The notes below the pieces were generated by a model. That model worked only from the letters and a program-made list of their open reading frames with translations. It was not told the DNA's origin and made no database searches. From positions 1,178,001 through 1,242,000 of the forward strand of contig JBLDXI010000046.1 in the NCBI GenBank assembly GCA_047495785.1: a stretch of DNA of 64,000 bases. The letters are read 5' to 3'. Each line of letters opens with the position of its first letter. The stretch's first letter is position 1. Positions 45,014 to 57,010 of this stretch are shown here, in pieces. Made by a program: the position numbers and the translations under genes. This DNA comes from Lepidodermella squamata. Lineage: Eukaryota; Gastrotricha.

Positions 45014-48000
45014 CTAGATATATGGATGATTCGACAACGACGACGGGTTCAAATATGTGTAAGGATACACTCTCTTATCAGCCTCTTCGACTAATGTCCG
45101 CTCCATATTTCGCAACTGAGTGTTCAAATCATCGGCGGCTTTTCTGCAAATCGGGTCCCATAGATACGTGATAGGAAAATGGGCGAATGGGCAAGGAACG
45201 CCGGGTGATAAACATTTGACCGTCACTATTGTTTGCATGACGGTCGAACGAGGTGGCAGGGTGGATAAAACATCAACCTCGTCATACTCGCGTTTTTCGC
45301 TTGGCGGTCGGCCGCGTAATTGAAGCGGGTAGCAGGGCGGGAATGCGTAGTAGTCATACAGTAAATTTTTGTATAACGAATAGCTAATCGTTGCTTCGAA
45401 CAAAATTCCAGTGACAATTTGCATCACGTCATCCGGCCGTCTCACGTTGCCGTTATTAGGCAGGCCGTCCAGGTGAAGCCCGCCGTCGCGTTTTCGATCG
45501 GTCAACATGCGCAGGAACGACTGCAGTTCTTGATCCTGCTGCACTGACGCCCAATCGCGGTAGTAATGCGCGATTATTGTCCGAACATATCTTTCGATCA
45601 TCGAGTACAGCGCGAGTGCATCTTGGCTGAAGCAGTATTGACTGAGAATGTTCGGCTCGTAAATCTGAAGAAAAAATAAAAAGTTTGAATTTTTTAAGGC
45701 GGACTTTTTATTTATATTTTTCGTTTTTTCCCATAAATTTTTCACGAATAATTTCTCCAAGCTAAAAATTCAGCTTTTGCTATACAAATTCTGAAATTTC
45801 GACCATAAGGTGGGAAATAATATTATTGATTTTCAGGCAAAATTTGAGAATTTTTCTGGTTTCAACTGATTTTCGGCAATTTAAGGTGTCCAATTAGCTG
45901 GTGATTTAGGACGCTCATTTGGGGATTCAGCGACCTTGCGAGTTTCATATACTATATGGCTCGAAATTTTAATTAAATCAAATTGTCTTATTTTAGATTC
46001 GAGATTTCTATTCAACTCCCATGCCAATTTTCATTCAAAAATATTGCATCATCACAAAAATATGAGGAGGTGGGCCCAATTACCCCGCGTTACGGTAAGG
46101 GACGAATGTGAATTTTCATTTACATCTAAAATATTTAATGATGTCACTTTAAGAGGTAATTTATCGCTCATCTGGTAATTACAGAATTTCAAACTGGTAA
46201 GTAACAATGTTTACCTAACCTATTCACCCCGGTCAGCATGCGACACTTAACTTGGTGTTATTTTTTTTCTAGAATGCTATGATGGAATTTGCCGCTTGCG
46301 CTTTAGCCTAGATAATTACAAGTGTTGGTGACACTACGCGGTGCAAACTTGATTATCAGTCATTAATCGCAGCAAATGAATCATGATTCACTCGACTCGG
46401 CTCGTTATTTTTACGCAGTCACACACTTTATATCGCGTGGAGATAACCCACACTCGTATTATTAGTTAGTTATGCATACTTTCCCCTTCCCCCTTTCATC
46501 GTATAATGCAAATGCACTCGGCGCGAGCAGGATAAACAACGCAAACATGCACCTTACTGCCATAAACAAGCAGCACCATATTACTGGTATAAAGGATGGT
46601 CAGAATAAAGCAGCGACATGTCACGTCGGTGCCATTGCTCCTATTTACTTACTGCCACCAAAAAGTGCCTGATGATCGTAAAATCTAGTGCACATAACAC
46701 TCACCCCACGCTTGAACATGTTCGCCGGCAGCATCCCGTCGGTGTCGAAACGCCACGAGCTGATACTAAGTGTCAAAAACAAACAAATTAAACAAAAATC
46801 CCACCTTAAAAAAGTCAAAACTAACCCTCGTTTTATCAATTCGATAAAACCCTGGCGACCAAGATACGTGTGCTTATCGACGAAATTTCCCTCTTCAAGT
46901 AACTGCGTAGTTATATTTCGATTAACCGCGAAAATGTCTTTGAAATGTGGCACCAGGATTTTGTAAATCGGATGTGACGGCGAAAAGCAGCGGTGTAACG
47001 CGATAGCAATACCCTCCAGCATTAAATGCGTCCTTCCCAGGTAATTGACTGCGAAACTGTACGTAGCATCGGCGAGGTTGAACCACATTTTAGCGAGAAG
47101 CCAAGTGTATGGCGCATCAGTCGGCATATAAACCGGGTTTTTCTCGCCCGGTTTCTGGAAGAGCTGAATTGCGATAGGAAGCAGATTTTTCTCGCCATCT
47201 CGGTAAAATAATGCAACAGGTGCCGGGAACGGGTAACCCACTGCATTAGTCAAACCGTCCAATATCGATAAATCAACTACGTAGAGCCGTTTCGCTGAAA
47301 GAACGTGTTCCAGCCGCCAGCCTTCGAAGAAAGGACTCAACATTGCTTCGTCCACGTCCATGTTCTCTGGTAATTTATCAATCGTCCTTAGGGCGACTGG
47401 ATTAGGCCCACACAATCGCTGATGGCCAAATTTAACATCTTTTGTCCAGTCGATAACGCCCCACGGGATTGGCACACCGTGGTCGTCTTTATAAAATTCT
47501 TCGAAATCTTCGACCCGACTCCAATCACTGGAATCGTCGGCGACAACTTGTAGCCAAGTTGAGCTTTCGAGGAGGTCGTGTTTAAATTGACTAAATTCTT
47601 CCATGAGCGAATCTGTAAAGCGCTCGAAGTCTGGAATCGACTGAATTCGAGGGGGTAGTTTGTCATCATACCGGTCAACGACGTATAAATCCCTTAGGAG
47701 AGCGAGTTCAGCGTCCCGAACTTCAATACATCTCGAATACTGAGGTAATAGGCCTTCGAAGTTGGTGATTACATAGTGGAAACCAGGTATTAACCAGCGA
47801 CCAACAGGAAATGAAAATAGATTGCGATCTTTCTTATCGTTAAGATCAATCTTTTCAATAAACCATTCAAATTTTATGGAGCCATTTGATTCGGCCCAGA
47901 ATTCGAAAAACTGAACGGCTGTTTCGAGTTTGACTGTATTAATGGTGTAACGCATGTAACCATCTTCTCCTGGTCGGAACTGGCCAATATTTTCGAATCG

Positions 48001-48126
48001 TATCACATCACTCTGGCCGCGCTCGCCGTGGATGATTACACAAATAGTTGTTGATTCCGGTAGATGCTTAATATCACCGCTTTTAATTTTGACAATTAGG
48101 TGGTTCTTGCCGCCACTGTTGCCCAT
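45014..48126 (-). CDS. Lipoxygenase homologue lacking iron ligands (probable pseudoenzyme)
   Basis: Three exons: 48126-46826, 46759-46705, 45664-45014, 668 residues, normal length for animal lipoxygenases. An N-terminal PLAT domain (about 1-115) is followed by the catalytic fold with PYTWLLAKMWFNLAD, GRTHLMLEGIAIALHR, HPIYKILVPHFKDIFAVN, MLPANMFKRG and a C-terminal Ile (SNHPYI). Aligned with 5-lipoxygenase, the two helix-9 iron histidines (H367, H372) are Ser and Tyr (YSFAVNYLGRTH), and H550/N554 are Tyr and Lys (ISYSLYKNLLYDYY). Only the terminal Ile ligand remains, so iron binding and dioxygenase activity are not expected. The frame is intact, so it is a maintained gene rather than debris. 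The ATG at 48126 was preferred to 48147 because a CCTTTTTTCAG acceptor lies between them. Confidence 0.88.
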
Positions 48127-49424
48127 TTTTTTGCTGAAAAAAGGCATCTGATGACTGTGAAATTACTTAATCATTCAAAAGCCTATAACAAGAAAGAATA
48201 TGTTACTTAGCATAAACATGAAGCGGCAAGACGCGCAAATAAGCCGATGAATCAAACGGATACGTAATAGCTAATATCTGCTCTTTCACACTGGGAACCG
48301 ACATAGGTAAGGAATGATCAGTCCGAAACGCATGCTCAGGTGGGTGAAAATGTTGCGTAATTACCGAGACAATCAGGTTCAAGATTCAGCTTTTGGCCTC
48401 TTAAAATATATAGTCACGCTCTTCCTCAATTTTTCATTTTAGCTCTCAAAGATCTACTCATAGTATGTTAATACTAAAATGGCTGTGATTCGAAAATGAT
48501 GAAAACACAAATTTACTACAACGTTGGGGTTGGACTCGCGAGAATGGCATGCAAGTCTGGACCCAGGAGACGAAACTTTTGGTTTTAAGCTTTTAGTAAA
48601 TGATAAATATCATATATCATCGCAGATGCGAGTGACATGATCGTGCTAGATACGCAATCGGAGATTAACAAAAAAGGGCTAGAAAGTTAGGTTCTAGCGC
48701 ATTCATTGCTAACGGCAATTCACAATCAACCAATGCAACTCAAGCAATTCCAATTTAAAAACTAATAAAAACCGGATGGATCGAAGCTTGCTGTTGAATA
48801 TATTTAATATCCAAATATAGCGCTTGAATTCGAAAGGAGAAAGGACAGACAGGTGCGTACGTTGCACCCGCAGCGGACTGGAGAACTTAGATGTCGCACC
48901 TGAGTGAGGTGACGCCAGGTAAGAGAAACTTTTAGAAAAAACGCAAAAAGCTTGATGCTAAAAAATAGCACAACAATTGTTGTATGTTCAGTAATTATAT
49001 CAGGCTACTTAGAGAAAAATTTCGGATCGTCATTTTTTGACGTGAAAAACAATTGGTCCTTGAAATTTCACATTTTGGCGCGGACTGTTTTCTCTGGGTT
49101 TCAAAAGTCCACGTTTGATGTGCTGGCAGTGACGAGCTTCGAGCTTCCCACTGTGTTGTAAGGGTAGCACAAGAGGATTCCGGCTCTCCTTCAATTTCTG
49201 TACTACACGTCATTCTACGTGTCTATTTGTGGCTTCTATCCTATTTAATTGCGTTATGCGTTATTGCGTTTCGTGCATTGTCCACCAGATAAGTCTCGCT
49301 GCCCTTTGTCCACCTGCTCCGCTCTTTTCTTTGTCGGCGATCTCCTTTAAATTTATATTGAATTTTTGTGTGTTTAGATGAAATTAGATGAAACCACCAT
49401 TATAACAGTTGAAATATCAAAATC
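48127..49424. other. Divergent intergenic region between lipoxygenase and FBXO8
   Basis: Likely holds promoters for both directions. I see no coding sequence, no tRNA and no repeat. The last part contains the TGTGTGTTTAG acceptor (AG at 49376-49377) that precedes FBXO8. Confidence 0.4.
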
Positions 49425-50310
49425 TTGATGGGTCATATTCTCAGCTTGATTGCATCCGAACATCATGGGAGTAATGCCAATATGGCGGTTACGTCCTTTC
49501 AGGATCTTAGGAAGCTTCCACCAGAGGTGGCACTTCTGATCCTGTCCAAGCTGAATGCCACTGAATTATGTCTAGCTGCTTGTGTGTGGCAAGAGATGGC
49601 GAACTGCGAATTATTATGGCAGAATCTGTGTTATCAGTCATGGGGTTATGTGACCGTTTATTACTCAATGAGCAGCCGGCAGTTAAGCTACAAGAAGTTG
49701 TATATGATTCTTGATGAATGCTCAGTCATGTTCAATGTTGACCCGCAACGAGGACTTCGGATGCTATTTGATCAAAATTTACTTGTGGATGATGCAAAGG
49801 AGATCGCGAAGTTTGTTCATTCTACTCGAACATTGCGGGCGGAAAGCAAGAGACAACTGTTTAAACTGAGGCCTGAGATCCTAGACGAAATCGTCCAACT
49901 GCAGAGCTTCGAAAACGAGTTTCTACCGAATGCTTTGAGGCTGTTCTTCTCATTATGTGGCACACCCAGTGAGAGAGACTCATTTCTATCGCGATTGATT
50001 GATCGTTTTTCAGAGAGATTTCTAGTTTGCAACCCGAAAGTGCACCTCAATAAAGGTAAACTTGAAATTTGTGTCAAGTATGATGATGTTTATAACAATT
50101 TTTCATTCAGATGCTGTATATTTACTTTGCTATTCGTTGATTTTGCTCTCGGTTGATCTCCATAGCCCGCATGTCAAGACGAAAATGAGCAAACGAGAAT
50201 TCATTCGAAATACCCGGAATGTAATTCGAGATTTAGACACTGACTTCGCTGGGCATTTGTACGACAATGTTTGGATTCAAGGCCATCTAGCTCCAAGGCC
50301 TCGTCAATGA
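49425..50310 (+). CDS. FBXO8: F-box only protein 8 (F-box plus Sec7 domain)
   Basis: Two exons, 49425-50055 and 50111-50310, 276 residues (human 319). F-box at about 27-70: LRKLPPEVALLILSKLNATE, LCLAACVWQEMANCELLWQ. Sec7 domain from about 105 to 270: AKEIAKFVHSTRTL, NEFLPNALRLFFSL, CYSLILLSVDLHSPHVKTKM, SKREFIRNTRNVIRDL and GHLYDNVW. FBXO8 is the substrate-recruiting subunit of an SCF ubiquitin ligase and acts on ARF6; its Sec7 domain is not thought to be an active exchange factor. The protein begins MG as in human, but most of the human N-terminal extension is absent. First of four plus-strand genes that include RBX1. The ATG is 47 nt after a TTTGTGTGTTTAG acceptor; AATAAA lies at about 50338. 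Confidence 0.95.
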
Positions 50311-50826
50311 CATTTATGCAAAGCTAATCTTTATTGAAATAAACTATTATCATTTTCAAACATCAATCACAGTGCTTGTGTTTTTCTATTTTTGTCAACT
50401 ACTAAAGCCGAAGCTTGCGCCTGTATTGATTATAATGATAGATATATTCTTACAAATCATAGACTATTTAATTTTTCACGTTGATATGTTCGTTACTGTG
50501 CAAAAATTTAGGCGGATTGTTTTCCGGCTATTAGAGCGTGCGTGTGGTTTGTTCACCAAGCACTGATTTCGCGAAAACGGTGATTTTGGATCTATATTAT
50601 TTCTATTATGCATTAGTCAATGAATGAGATATAACTTTTGAGACCCTTCCTTTTAGTAGTTTCCCGTTTCGTTCGTCTGACTGGTTCACCTGGATAAAAG
50701 CGGCTATTATCTTGCTTTTTACGATGTTTGTTATAAAAAAGAATAAACCGGATGCAAGTTAGCCTCCGAAATCAATCGAAAAATAATTGATTAATTTTTC
50801 ATTAGCTCGGGTTTTAATTTAAACAA

Positions 50827-51280
50827 ATGGAAGTTGAAGAATCATCGACCAGCAACACTGCGGTGAGCGATGGCGCTGGAAGTGCGGTCGGAGGCGGTAA
50901 CAAGAAGCGGTTTGATGTGAAAAAGTGGAACGCTGTTGCGTTGTGGTCGTGGGACATTGTTGTCGACAACTGCGCCATCTGCCGTAACCACATCATGGAC
51001 CTTTGCATCGAATGCCAAGCTGACCAGGCGAGCGCAGCCACTGAAGAGTGCACTGTTGCCTGGGGTGTTTGTAATGTAAAGCCAAATTTCAACCAAGTTG
51101 AACCCACCTTAATTTTTTCTCTGAATAGCACGCTTTCCACCTCCATTGCATCGCTCGCTGGCTCAAGACCCGCCATGTTTGCCCGCTTGACAACCGTGAA
51201 TGGGAATATCAAAAGTATAGAAGAAAATGTCCACCTTAATGTTTTAATCGCCTTGTATTTATTTTAGGTACGGAAAGTAA
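50827..51280 (+). CDS. RBX1: RING-box protein 1 (cullin-RING ligase RING subunit)
   Basis: Three exons, 50827-51075, 51129-51214, 51268-51280, 115 residues. The RING-H2 is nearly invariant: [74 protein letters not shown], ending YGK. The first 25 residues are the usual variable N-terminus, and the beta strand that inserts into the cullin ([15 protein letters not shown]) is intact. The last exon supplies only 13 nt, including the stop. RBX1 recruits E2 enzymes to SCF and other cullin ligases and promotes neddylation, so it is a direct partner of FBXO8, encoded 516 bp upstream. The ATG is 21 nt after TTTTTCATTAG. Confidence 0.97.
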
Positions 51281-51471
51281 TTTGACGCCGATTTTGTAAA
51301 CGAAATTGCCGGTTTAACCGTTCTCTGCTATCAACTGCAGCGTGAAAGCTCTTTCACATTTCATTCTAATTAAATTAGTTTAAATTCCGGTTGAAATATG
51401 ATAATAAGACAAATAAAGTAAAACTGTTTGTTAATCATCTAATTTTTCGTAGAATTTATTTCAATTGAAAC

Positions 51472-51959
51472 ATGACCGAATACACTAAGCCGTACCAGTT
51501 TGGCGTTCCGGACCGCATGGTCGCCAATAAGTGCCCGGGTAAATTGAGCGAAAACGCGAAAGCTCACCCGTTGGCGGATGGCAAGCCGGCGGAGTTGTTC
51601 TCGGACGAATCGCACCTGCGCCGAGTTCGCGCCGATTTCGGCCTGCACATGGCCCTCCGCCTGGCTATGGAACGCTCCATTGTTTCTGGCGCGTTCAACT
51701 CGCCGTCGGGCATTGGCGGCCACCGCCTTCACACCGGCTGCCTGCCGCCATCGCACGCCCTGGTTTCCAGCTTGACCGGTCAAGATCTCGAATTCGGCTT
51801 CAAGGACGTCCTTAATCGTAAATTATTGAATTTCGTCATCTGCCTTGAATTTTTTTTCGATTTTCAGCTCCTGAATTCGCTGAGCAACTGCGCGATCCTC
51901 ACAATTTCGGCGAAGTCGATATGAAGATGAAAAAGCACGCCAATGCCGGCTTTATTTGA
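51472..51959 (+). CDS. POMP: Proteasome maturation protein (POMP/UMP1 family)
   Basis: Two exons, 51472-51817 and 51868-51959, 145 residues. Family features include an N-terminal extended region, the NAKAHPLADGKP segment matching the HPLE block of UMP1, a central helix FGLHMALRLAMERSIVS, and the C-terminal GQDLEFGFKDVLNPPEFAEQ block matching the IGFEDILNDP signature. UMP1/POMP is the chaperone of 20S core-particle assembly and is degraded when the proteasome matures. The 50-bp intron is phase 1. The ATG is 19 nt after TTTTTCGTAG and 191 bp after the RBX1 stop. The sequence is divergent from vertebrates overall, so the call rests on the two conserved blocks and on length. Confidence 0.85.
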
Positions 51960-52153
51960 ACGCTGATTATTGACAACCACTGAGAATCAGTGGCTAAAAA
52001 AATTCCGGTCCAAACACTCGATTGGTGATAGCGAAAATTGCAATTTCTGCTCTCTTTGTCGTTATTATTCTAGAATTAGCAATAAAAGAATCACGCTGAT
52101 TGTTTTTTTTAATTTTACTCTAGATATTTTGCTGTGTTATTTCTACCGAATAA

Positions 52154-54614
52154 ATGTCTCAAAAGACAGCTGATTCCAACGGGGTAAAAGCCGGAGAAAA
52201 TCGCTGAAAATCGAATTATTAAGGAGGATTTTTTATTTCAGGGTTTGACCTGCTACGTTTGTTCCAATGTGTATTCCCACCCGAAGAATCTGCCGCAGTG
52301 CCACCACACGTACTGCGCTTCGTGTCTTCGAAAATTTCTCGTGCCTATCTCCCAACAGCAGTTTACCATCACTTGCCCCGAGTGCAAGCTTGTTAACTCG
52401 ATCGGAAAGGGCGGTATCGAAAAATTGCAACCGAACCACGCCCTAGAGAGAGCGATTGCTTTCATGCGCAAGGTTGAACAACCCCTGGAGGTGAAACCGA
52501 CGAATGACTGCCCGCATGCTAAATTGTTTGCCAACTGTACTACCTGCCCTCATTGCCATGGAAAATTCTGTTCCGGCTGCATTTTCTTGCACATGGAAGG
52601 CCTTAAACTCGATATTGGATGGATTGGAAGTGGAGTAGGCTTTGAATTTTTTTCGAAAAATGCCTCCTTGAAATTATTTTCATGTTATTTTAAAGCTCGA
52701 GGAGCGATTGACTAAAATTGAGAAAGAGGTTGACGAGGCGAAGGCTGAACAGGTGGTTTCCAAGCAATTGGCGGAGGCTGAGCAAGAAATTACGGCGAAA
52801 TGTGAAGAAATGAAAAATTCCATCAACGAAAAGTTGGTCGAGCGCTGCAAGAATTTGATTGATCAAGCTCGTGCGTCAGCGGCTGCTCAGGTCAAAAAAT
52901 TCAGCTCTGGTGCGAATCTAGTCAAATACAAGTCGGACGTCCAAGCTCAGCTGCAAAAAGTGCTCGAATCATCTGTCTCGCATACGTCCATCGAAGAACT
53001 CGTCTTCATTTTCAACAAATTTTCCAAATTCGATAGAGATGTGAGGAATTTTAAGAGAATTTATTGAAATAAATATTCCGATTTTGATTTTATTTTTCTA
53101 GCTTGGTCACATCGAGGCAATCAACGAAGGCCTGAAAGCTGGGAAGTTTGGAGAAACTCACCTGCAGCTGGCTAAACTGCCGAATTTCGAGAAGCTTTTC
53201 GCCGATGGCGATAAATTCATCTGGAAAGACGTGGAAATCCAGGAAAAGGTACATTTTAGCTTCTTTTCTTAGAATTTGCGATCAAAATCAGCATTTTCTG
53301 AGCAGTTAAGCCGATATCGATTTTCGGTATCGATTTGAAAAATCAAGGATTTTTCCGATTTTAATTAAATTTTGTCTACATACTTGAATGTACCAAGTGG
53401 CTTTAATGAAAAATTCCTAGATTTTAGGGTTTATCGATCAAGAGAGAAAACATTTGAAATTGCAAAAAATCTGAAAATTTAGTGTTGCAAATATTCAAAC
53501 TAATTTCAATTCCGCTAATTAATTCCAAACTCCTATAATTTATAAAAAAAATGTCTTGATTGGATTGAAAAAATCTGCCGCCTTAAAAATGAATTCATTA
53601 CATTTTTCATTATTTTTTTACTAATTTTTACAGTACAAAGGCGAGCTCGCTAAATTCACCCACGCCCTGGAGACTGAGGACATTGAAGCCGTGAAGGAGA
53701 TTCTCACCCGCCCTACCCTATCCCCCTCAATTCGTCGCCACATTCTCGACCACGACGTCTACAGCCGCCAGCAGCTCATCAATCTCGCCGCTTCAATCGG
53801 CGATTTGGACCTCGTGAAACAGCTGGCCAACAAAAAGGGCGTTTCCCTACTGGAACCTACCCACAAAGCCGCGTCCAAGGGTCATTTGAATGTGTTGGAA
53901 TACTTGCTAGCCGAAAGGCCTCCGCTGCTGGAGAAGTGCGACTGGGCCGAATCGACTGTTCTGGTAACAGCGGCTGAAAACGGCCAACTCGATGCTGTGA
54001 AATACCTAATCGAAACGAAAAAGGCTAAGGTCAACCCGCCGAAGTTGCACTCGCCATTCCTGTGCGCTCTCCGCGAGAACCACTTCGAGGTCATTAAGTA
54101 CCTGCTGGAGAAGGGCGCCGATCTGAACGTGACGTCGCCGTCTGTTAAGGAGGAAGATCTCGTCGAGGATTCGATGTCTGGCATTCATTTCGCAGCTAGC
54201 CGTGGCCTGCGCGAAATCACTAGCTTTCTGCTATTGACCAAGCCTGATTTGGCGAATTTGAAGACGCCGAAGCTGAACACGCCGCTGCATTTCGCGGCCG
54301 GCAATGGCCATCTCGAGATTGTGAAGGATCTGATTAAGAACTACAACGCGAATCCTGAGGCGAAAAATCGCGATGGGAAATCGCCGCTGGACTTCGCGGT
54401 TGATGGCGATCATCTAGAAACAACGGTCAAGTTTTTGACTGAGTTGAAGAATGAGGCGAAAAAGGCGGCGCCGGTCGTCGAAGATCAGCCGAAACCTGCC
54501 GAGGTGCTAATTGACATTACTGTGGAAAAACTGCTCGAAACAGTGGGGGAGCAACAGCTGCCGGTTGTAACTGCTGAGGCTGCTTCCGCTCCGGAAAATG
54601 TTTCGTCGTGCTAA
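52154..54614 (+). CDS. RING / B-box-like zinc / coiled-coil / ankyrin protein, paralogue G
   Basis: Five exons: 52154-52183, 52242-52634, 52696-53040, 53102-53248, 53634-54614, every intron phase 0, 631 residues. RING begins at C14 (CYVCSNVYSHPKNLPQCHHT, YCASC, CPEC). The second zinc module CPH...CPHC...FCSGC...H is at about 95-125. A coiled coil (142-256) ends with VLESSVSHTSIEELVFIFNK, a degenerate form of the family motif. An extra 49-codon exon and a 326-residue ankyrin region with about six repeats follow (for example NTPLHFAAGNGHLEIVKDLI). It is the longest family member, on the opposite strand and about 20 kb away from D-F. The ATG is 30 nt after AATTTTACTCTAG, 194 bp after the POMP stop. 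Confidence 0.87.
52219..52233 (+). promoter_or_regulatory. Recurrent motif TTAAGGAGGATTTTT in intron 1 of paralogue G
   Basis: Exact 15-mer in a 58-bp intron, ending 5 nt before the TTTCAG acceptor, so it occupies the branch-point/polypyrimidine zone. Related copies are found in other introns of the window. Confidence 0.5.
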
Positions 54615-56066
54615 ATGCTGGTTGGAAAACGCGAAATCGCGGCTCAATACAACATGACTTTTAATGACATGGAGAATTCGGTGCTCAATCATTGTGTATA
54701 CTTTCTATAGCAAAATCACATTGCCGGTCGCATATATCTGCCTACGTCGTGTTTACTCTCATTGTTACAGCCTGTCGAATCTCCGTCGTATTTACTCTTT
54801 ATCTGTTGCAAAATAAAATTACAGTTCACATTCATTTGCGGTCGGTATCAAATTCATACAGCTTTTCGAAAAGCATGAAATCTGCACAAGTGAAAAGTGG
54901 AATTTGGCGAACATTTGAACATGGTAAGAATTTGATATCGCTTTCAAAACCAATTAACGAGGATTCGAAGGATATCAAAAAGAGGTTGATAGTCATCAGG
55001 GTTGCTGAGAAATTTTGCTTTAAAATGTACTGGTACAAATTGCTGATTTCGACAAAAAGAGTCTGAAAATGTGATTTTGCATTGCACCAATTAAAAACTT
55101 TATTTTCTTTTGCGCTGTCGACGTTTACAGGGCGATGGAAGGTGGGGAATTTCGCCAAGTTATTCAAAAATTGTGGTGGAATCAAGCTAGTGTCTCCACG
55201 TGAATTGATAGGACTTTCGGGGGCACTTAGGAGTTCCCTGTCTTTCAAGGAGAATATTAGGAGCCTCCTAGAGGTCTGAAATTTGAAAATTCTCGTGAAT
55301 TCACAAGCCGGTCAAGATTTTCTCTCTCATCTTGCGAAAGAGCTGTTGGGTGACCGACAGACCATCGCTGAAGACCGCGTGGTTGTAGAATTTGCCAATA
55401 TTCCCTCAGGCTTCTACTTTTCCCTATAATCTTCGCGAAATGGCTGCAAGTCGGAGTTTACCGGAGAAATCGCCTCATCCATCTACTCATGGATGATATT
55501 AACCTCCATTATAGGAGAAATCTGGTTCCGCTAAAAGTAAGATGTTTTAAAGAGACAAATTCTGAGCATCTAATTTTTATTCGAGACTTGGAATAACCGG
55601 CATGAAATTTGCCCAAACTCAAACGTTGTCGTTCATCCCTGCTCAATCGCAAAGCCTACGAACCTGAAATTCAGTCGGGTTGATTCAAACCACCGCTCTG
55701 ATCGATTCCAAAACGAGGAATTTTCTGCGGAACCTATGAGTTGACAGAATCGGGACTTGTAACCCAACGACGTCCGACGTCCTGTAACCCAAAGAATTCA
55801 TGCTGTTCGAAAGCCTCATTTTGAAAGTTGTTTCTAACTCAAAAAAATTCCCAAATCGTATGGCTCTTTGCCGAAGAAATATCGACTTCGGAATTACTTG
55901 ATATCAACGGGCCCTCATTCAGTTTCATAAATAGCCGAAATTCCGTGAAACTTACTTTCGAGCATTTCGAGGAACAATTATTACTGCCGGATGTTTAAGT
56001 CACATATTAGGTTGTCGCATGAAGTTAGTTGCATCATTTTATTCTCGATTTTCGATTTCCTAGAAT
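54615..56066. other. Intergenic, no gene recognised
   Basis: Convergent interval behind paralogue G and the 56-kb membrane gene. AATAAA on the plus strand near 54811 may end paralogue G. Frames of up to 138 codons occur on both strands around 54.7-55.3 kb but match nothing that I recognise. Confidence 0.4.
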
Positions 56067-56672
56067 TTATAACGAAAGAACGGAATTCTTTTGTTGTGAT
56101 TCATTCCAGTCATATTTCCATAGCATAATGACTTTCGTCGTTTGACGATATTTGTTCGTCTGAAATGAGCTAATCCTGTTTGACGGCGTCGTCGAGGGTC
56201 TTGGAAGTTTAGTGGCAGGTTGATTCGCCTCAGATGAGCCGAAGTCGACATTCAAAAGAACGAACATTGCGATAGCAAATAGGAGAATCCCGACGAGAGC
56301 ACCTAACATGAAGTAACCCACGGTTTTGCAAATTTTCCTGCGCCGATCTTGTCGCTGCGTTGTCACCGTCCGTGTCACGACGGGTAAGATGATTTCATCA
56401 GTCTTGGGCGCTTGTAAAACAGGTTGAACACCACTTATTGGTGCTGGCTGCTGTTGATAATACGCTTGACTGGTCGATGGGTCGTGGATGCTGTAAGGAG
56501 GCGGTTGATAGAAGCTGGTCGTAATCAACGGCGGCGCGCTGGGTATCGCTTCGACATGAGCTCCATTTCTAATAGAGCATCAATTTTTTTGAAAATTTCA
56601 GAAACATAAAATCACTGTTAAAATGCCATACTTCTCGGGGAGAAAATAATGAGGATTGCTGCTCGAAGCCAT
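56067..56672 (-). CDS. Small single-pass membrane protein, function unknown
   Basis: Two exons, 56672-56632 and 56568-56067, 180 residues. The N-terminal about 90 residues are rich in Pro, Tyr, Gln and Ser (SFYQPPPYSIHDPSTS, QAYYQQQPAP), with PPPY resembling a WW-domain ligand. A basic QRQDRRRKICK cluster precedes one hydrophobic helix (VGYFMLGALVGILLFAIAMF), and the remaining about 55 residues are polar. No signal peptide; the basic flank before the helix suggests a cytoplasmic N-terminus (type II, inference). The ATG follows directly after a CAAAATATTAG acceptor. I do not recognise a family. Confidence 0.65.
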
Positions 56673-57010
56673 CTAATATTTTGCTTGTTATTTTGCCCAC
56701 ATTAATGCATTAATAGGAAAAAAAATAAAATAATTTTGTTGACAATTTTTTATCAATGACGTGTGTTGAAGGGGCGTATTTGGAGTCTCGCCAAGAACAG
56801 ACCATTTTTGCTTCCCGTTCGGGTTTTATTCAAATATGCCGTATGTGTCCGAATGATTTAGGGCGGTGGGACCTGCCAATATGGGATGACTTTGGCCCAT
56901 TGATTAATAGGTCTTTGGCCTATCGAAATTCGAATGTGGCAAGGTAGACGTCATCATGAGTTTGGTACGGATGAATAGCCTAAAAGAAGACTAATCTGGA
57001 TGTGTAAAAT

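Larger units (their letters stand above)
49425..54614 (+). other. Candidate ubiquitin-proteasome operon: FBXO8, RBX1, POMP, RING/ankyrin G
   Basis: Four plus-strand genes with gaps of 516, 191 and 194 bp, each ATG preceded at 19-47 nt by an intron-like acceptor, and AATAAA signals in the gaps (about 50338, 51413, 52081). Two encode subunits of the same SCF ligase class, one a proteasome assembly factor and one a RING protein. Co-transcription is inferred. Confidence 0.5.
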
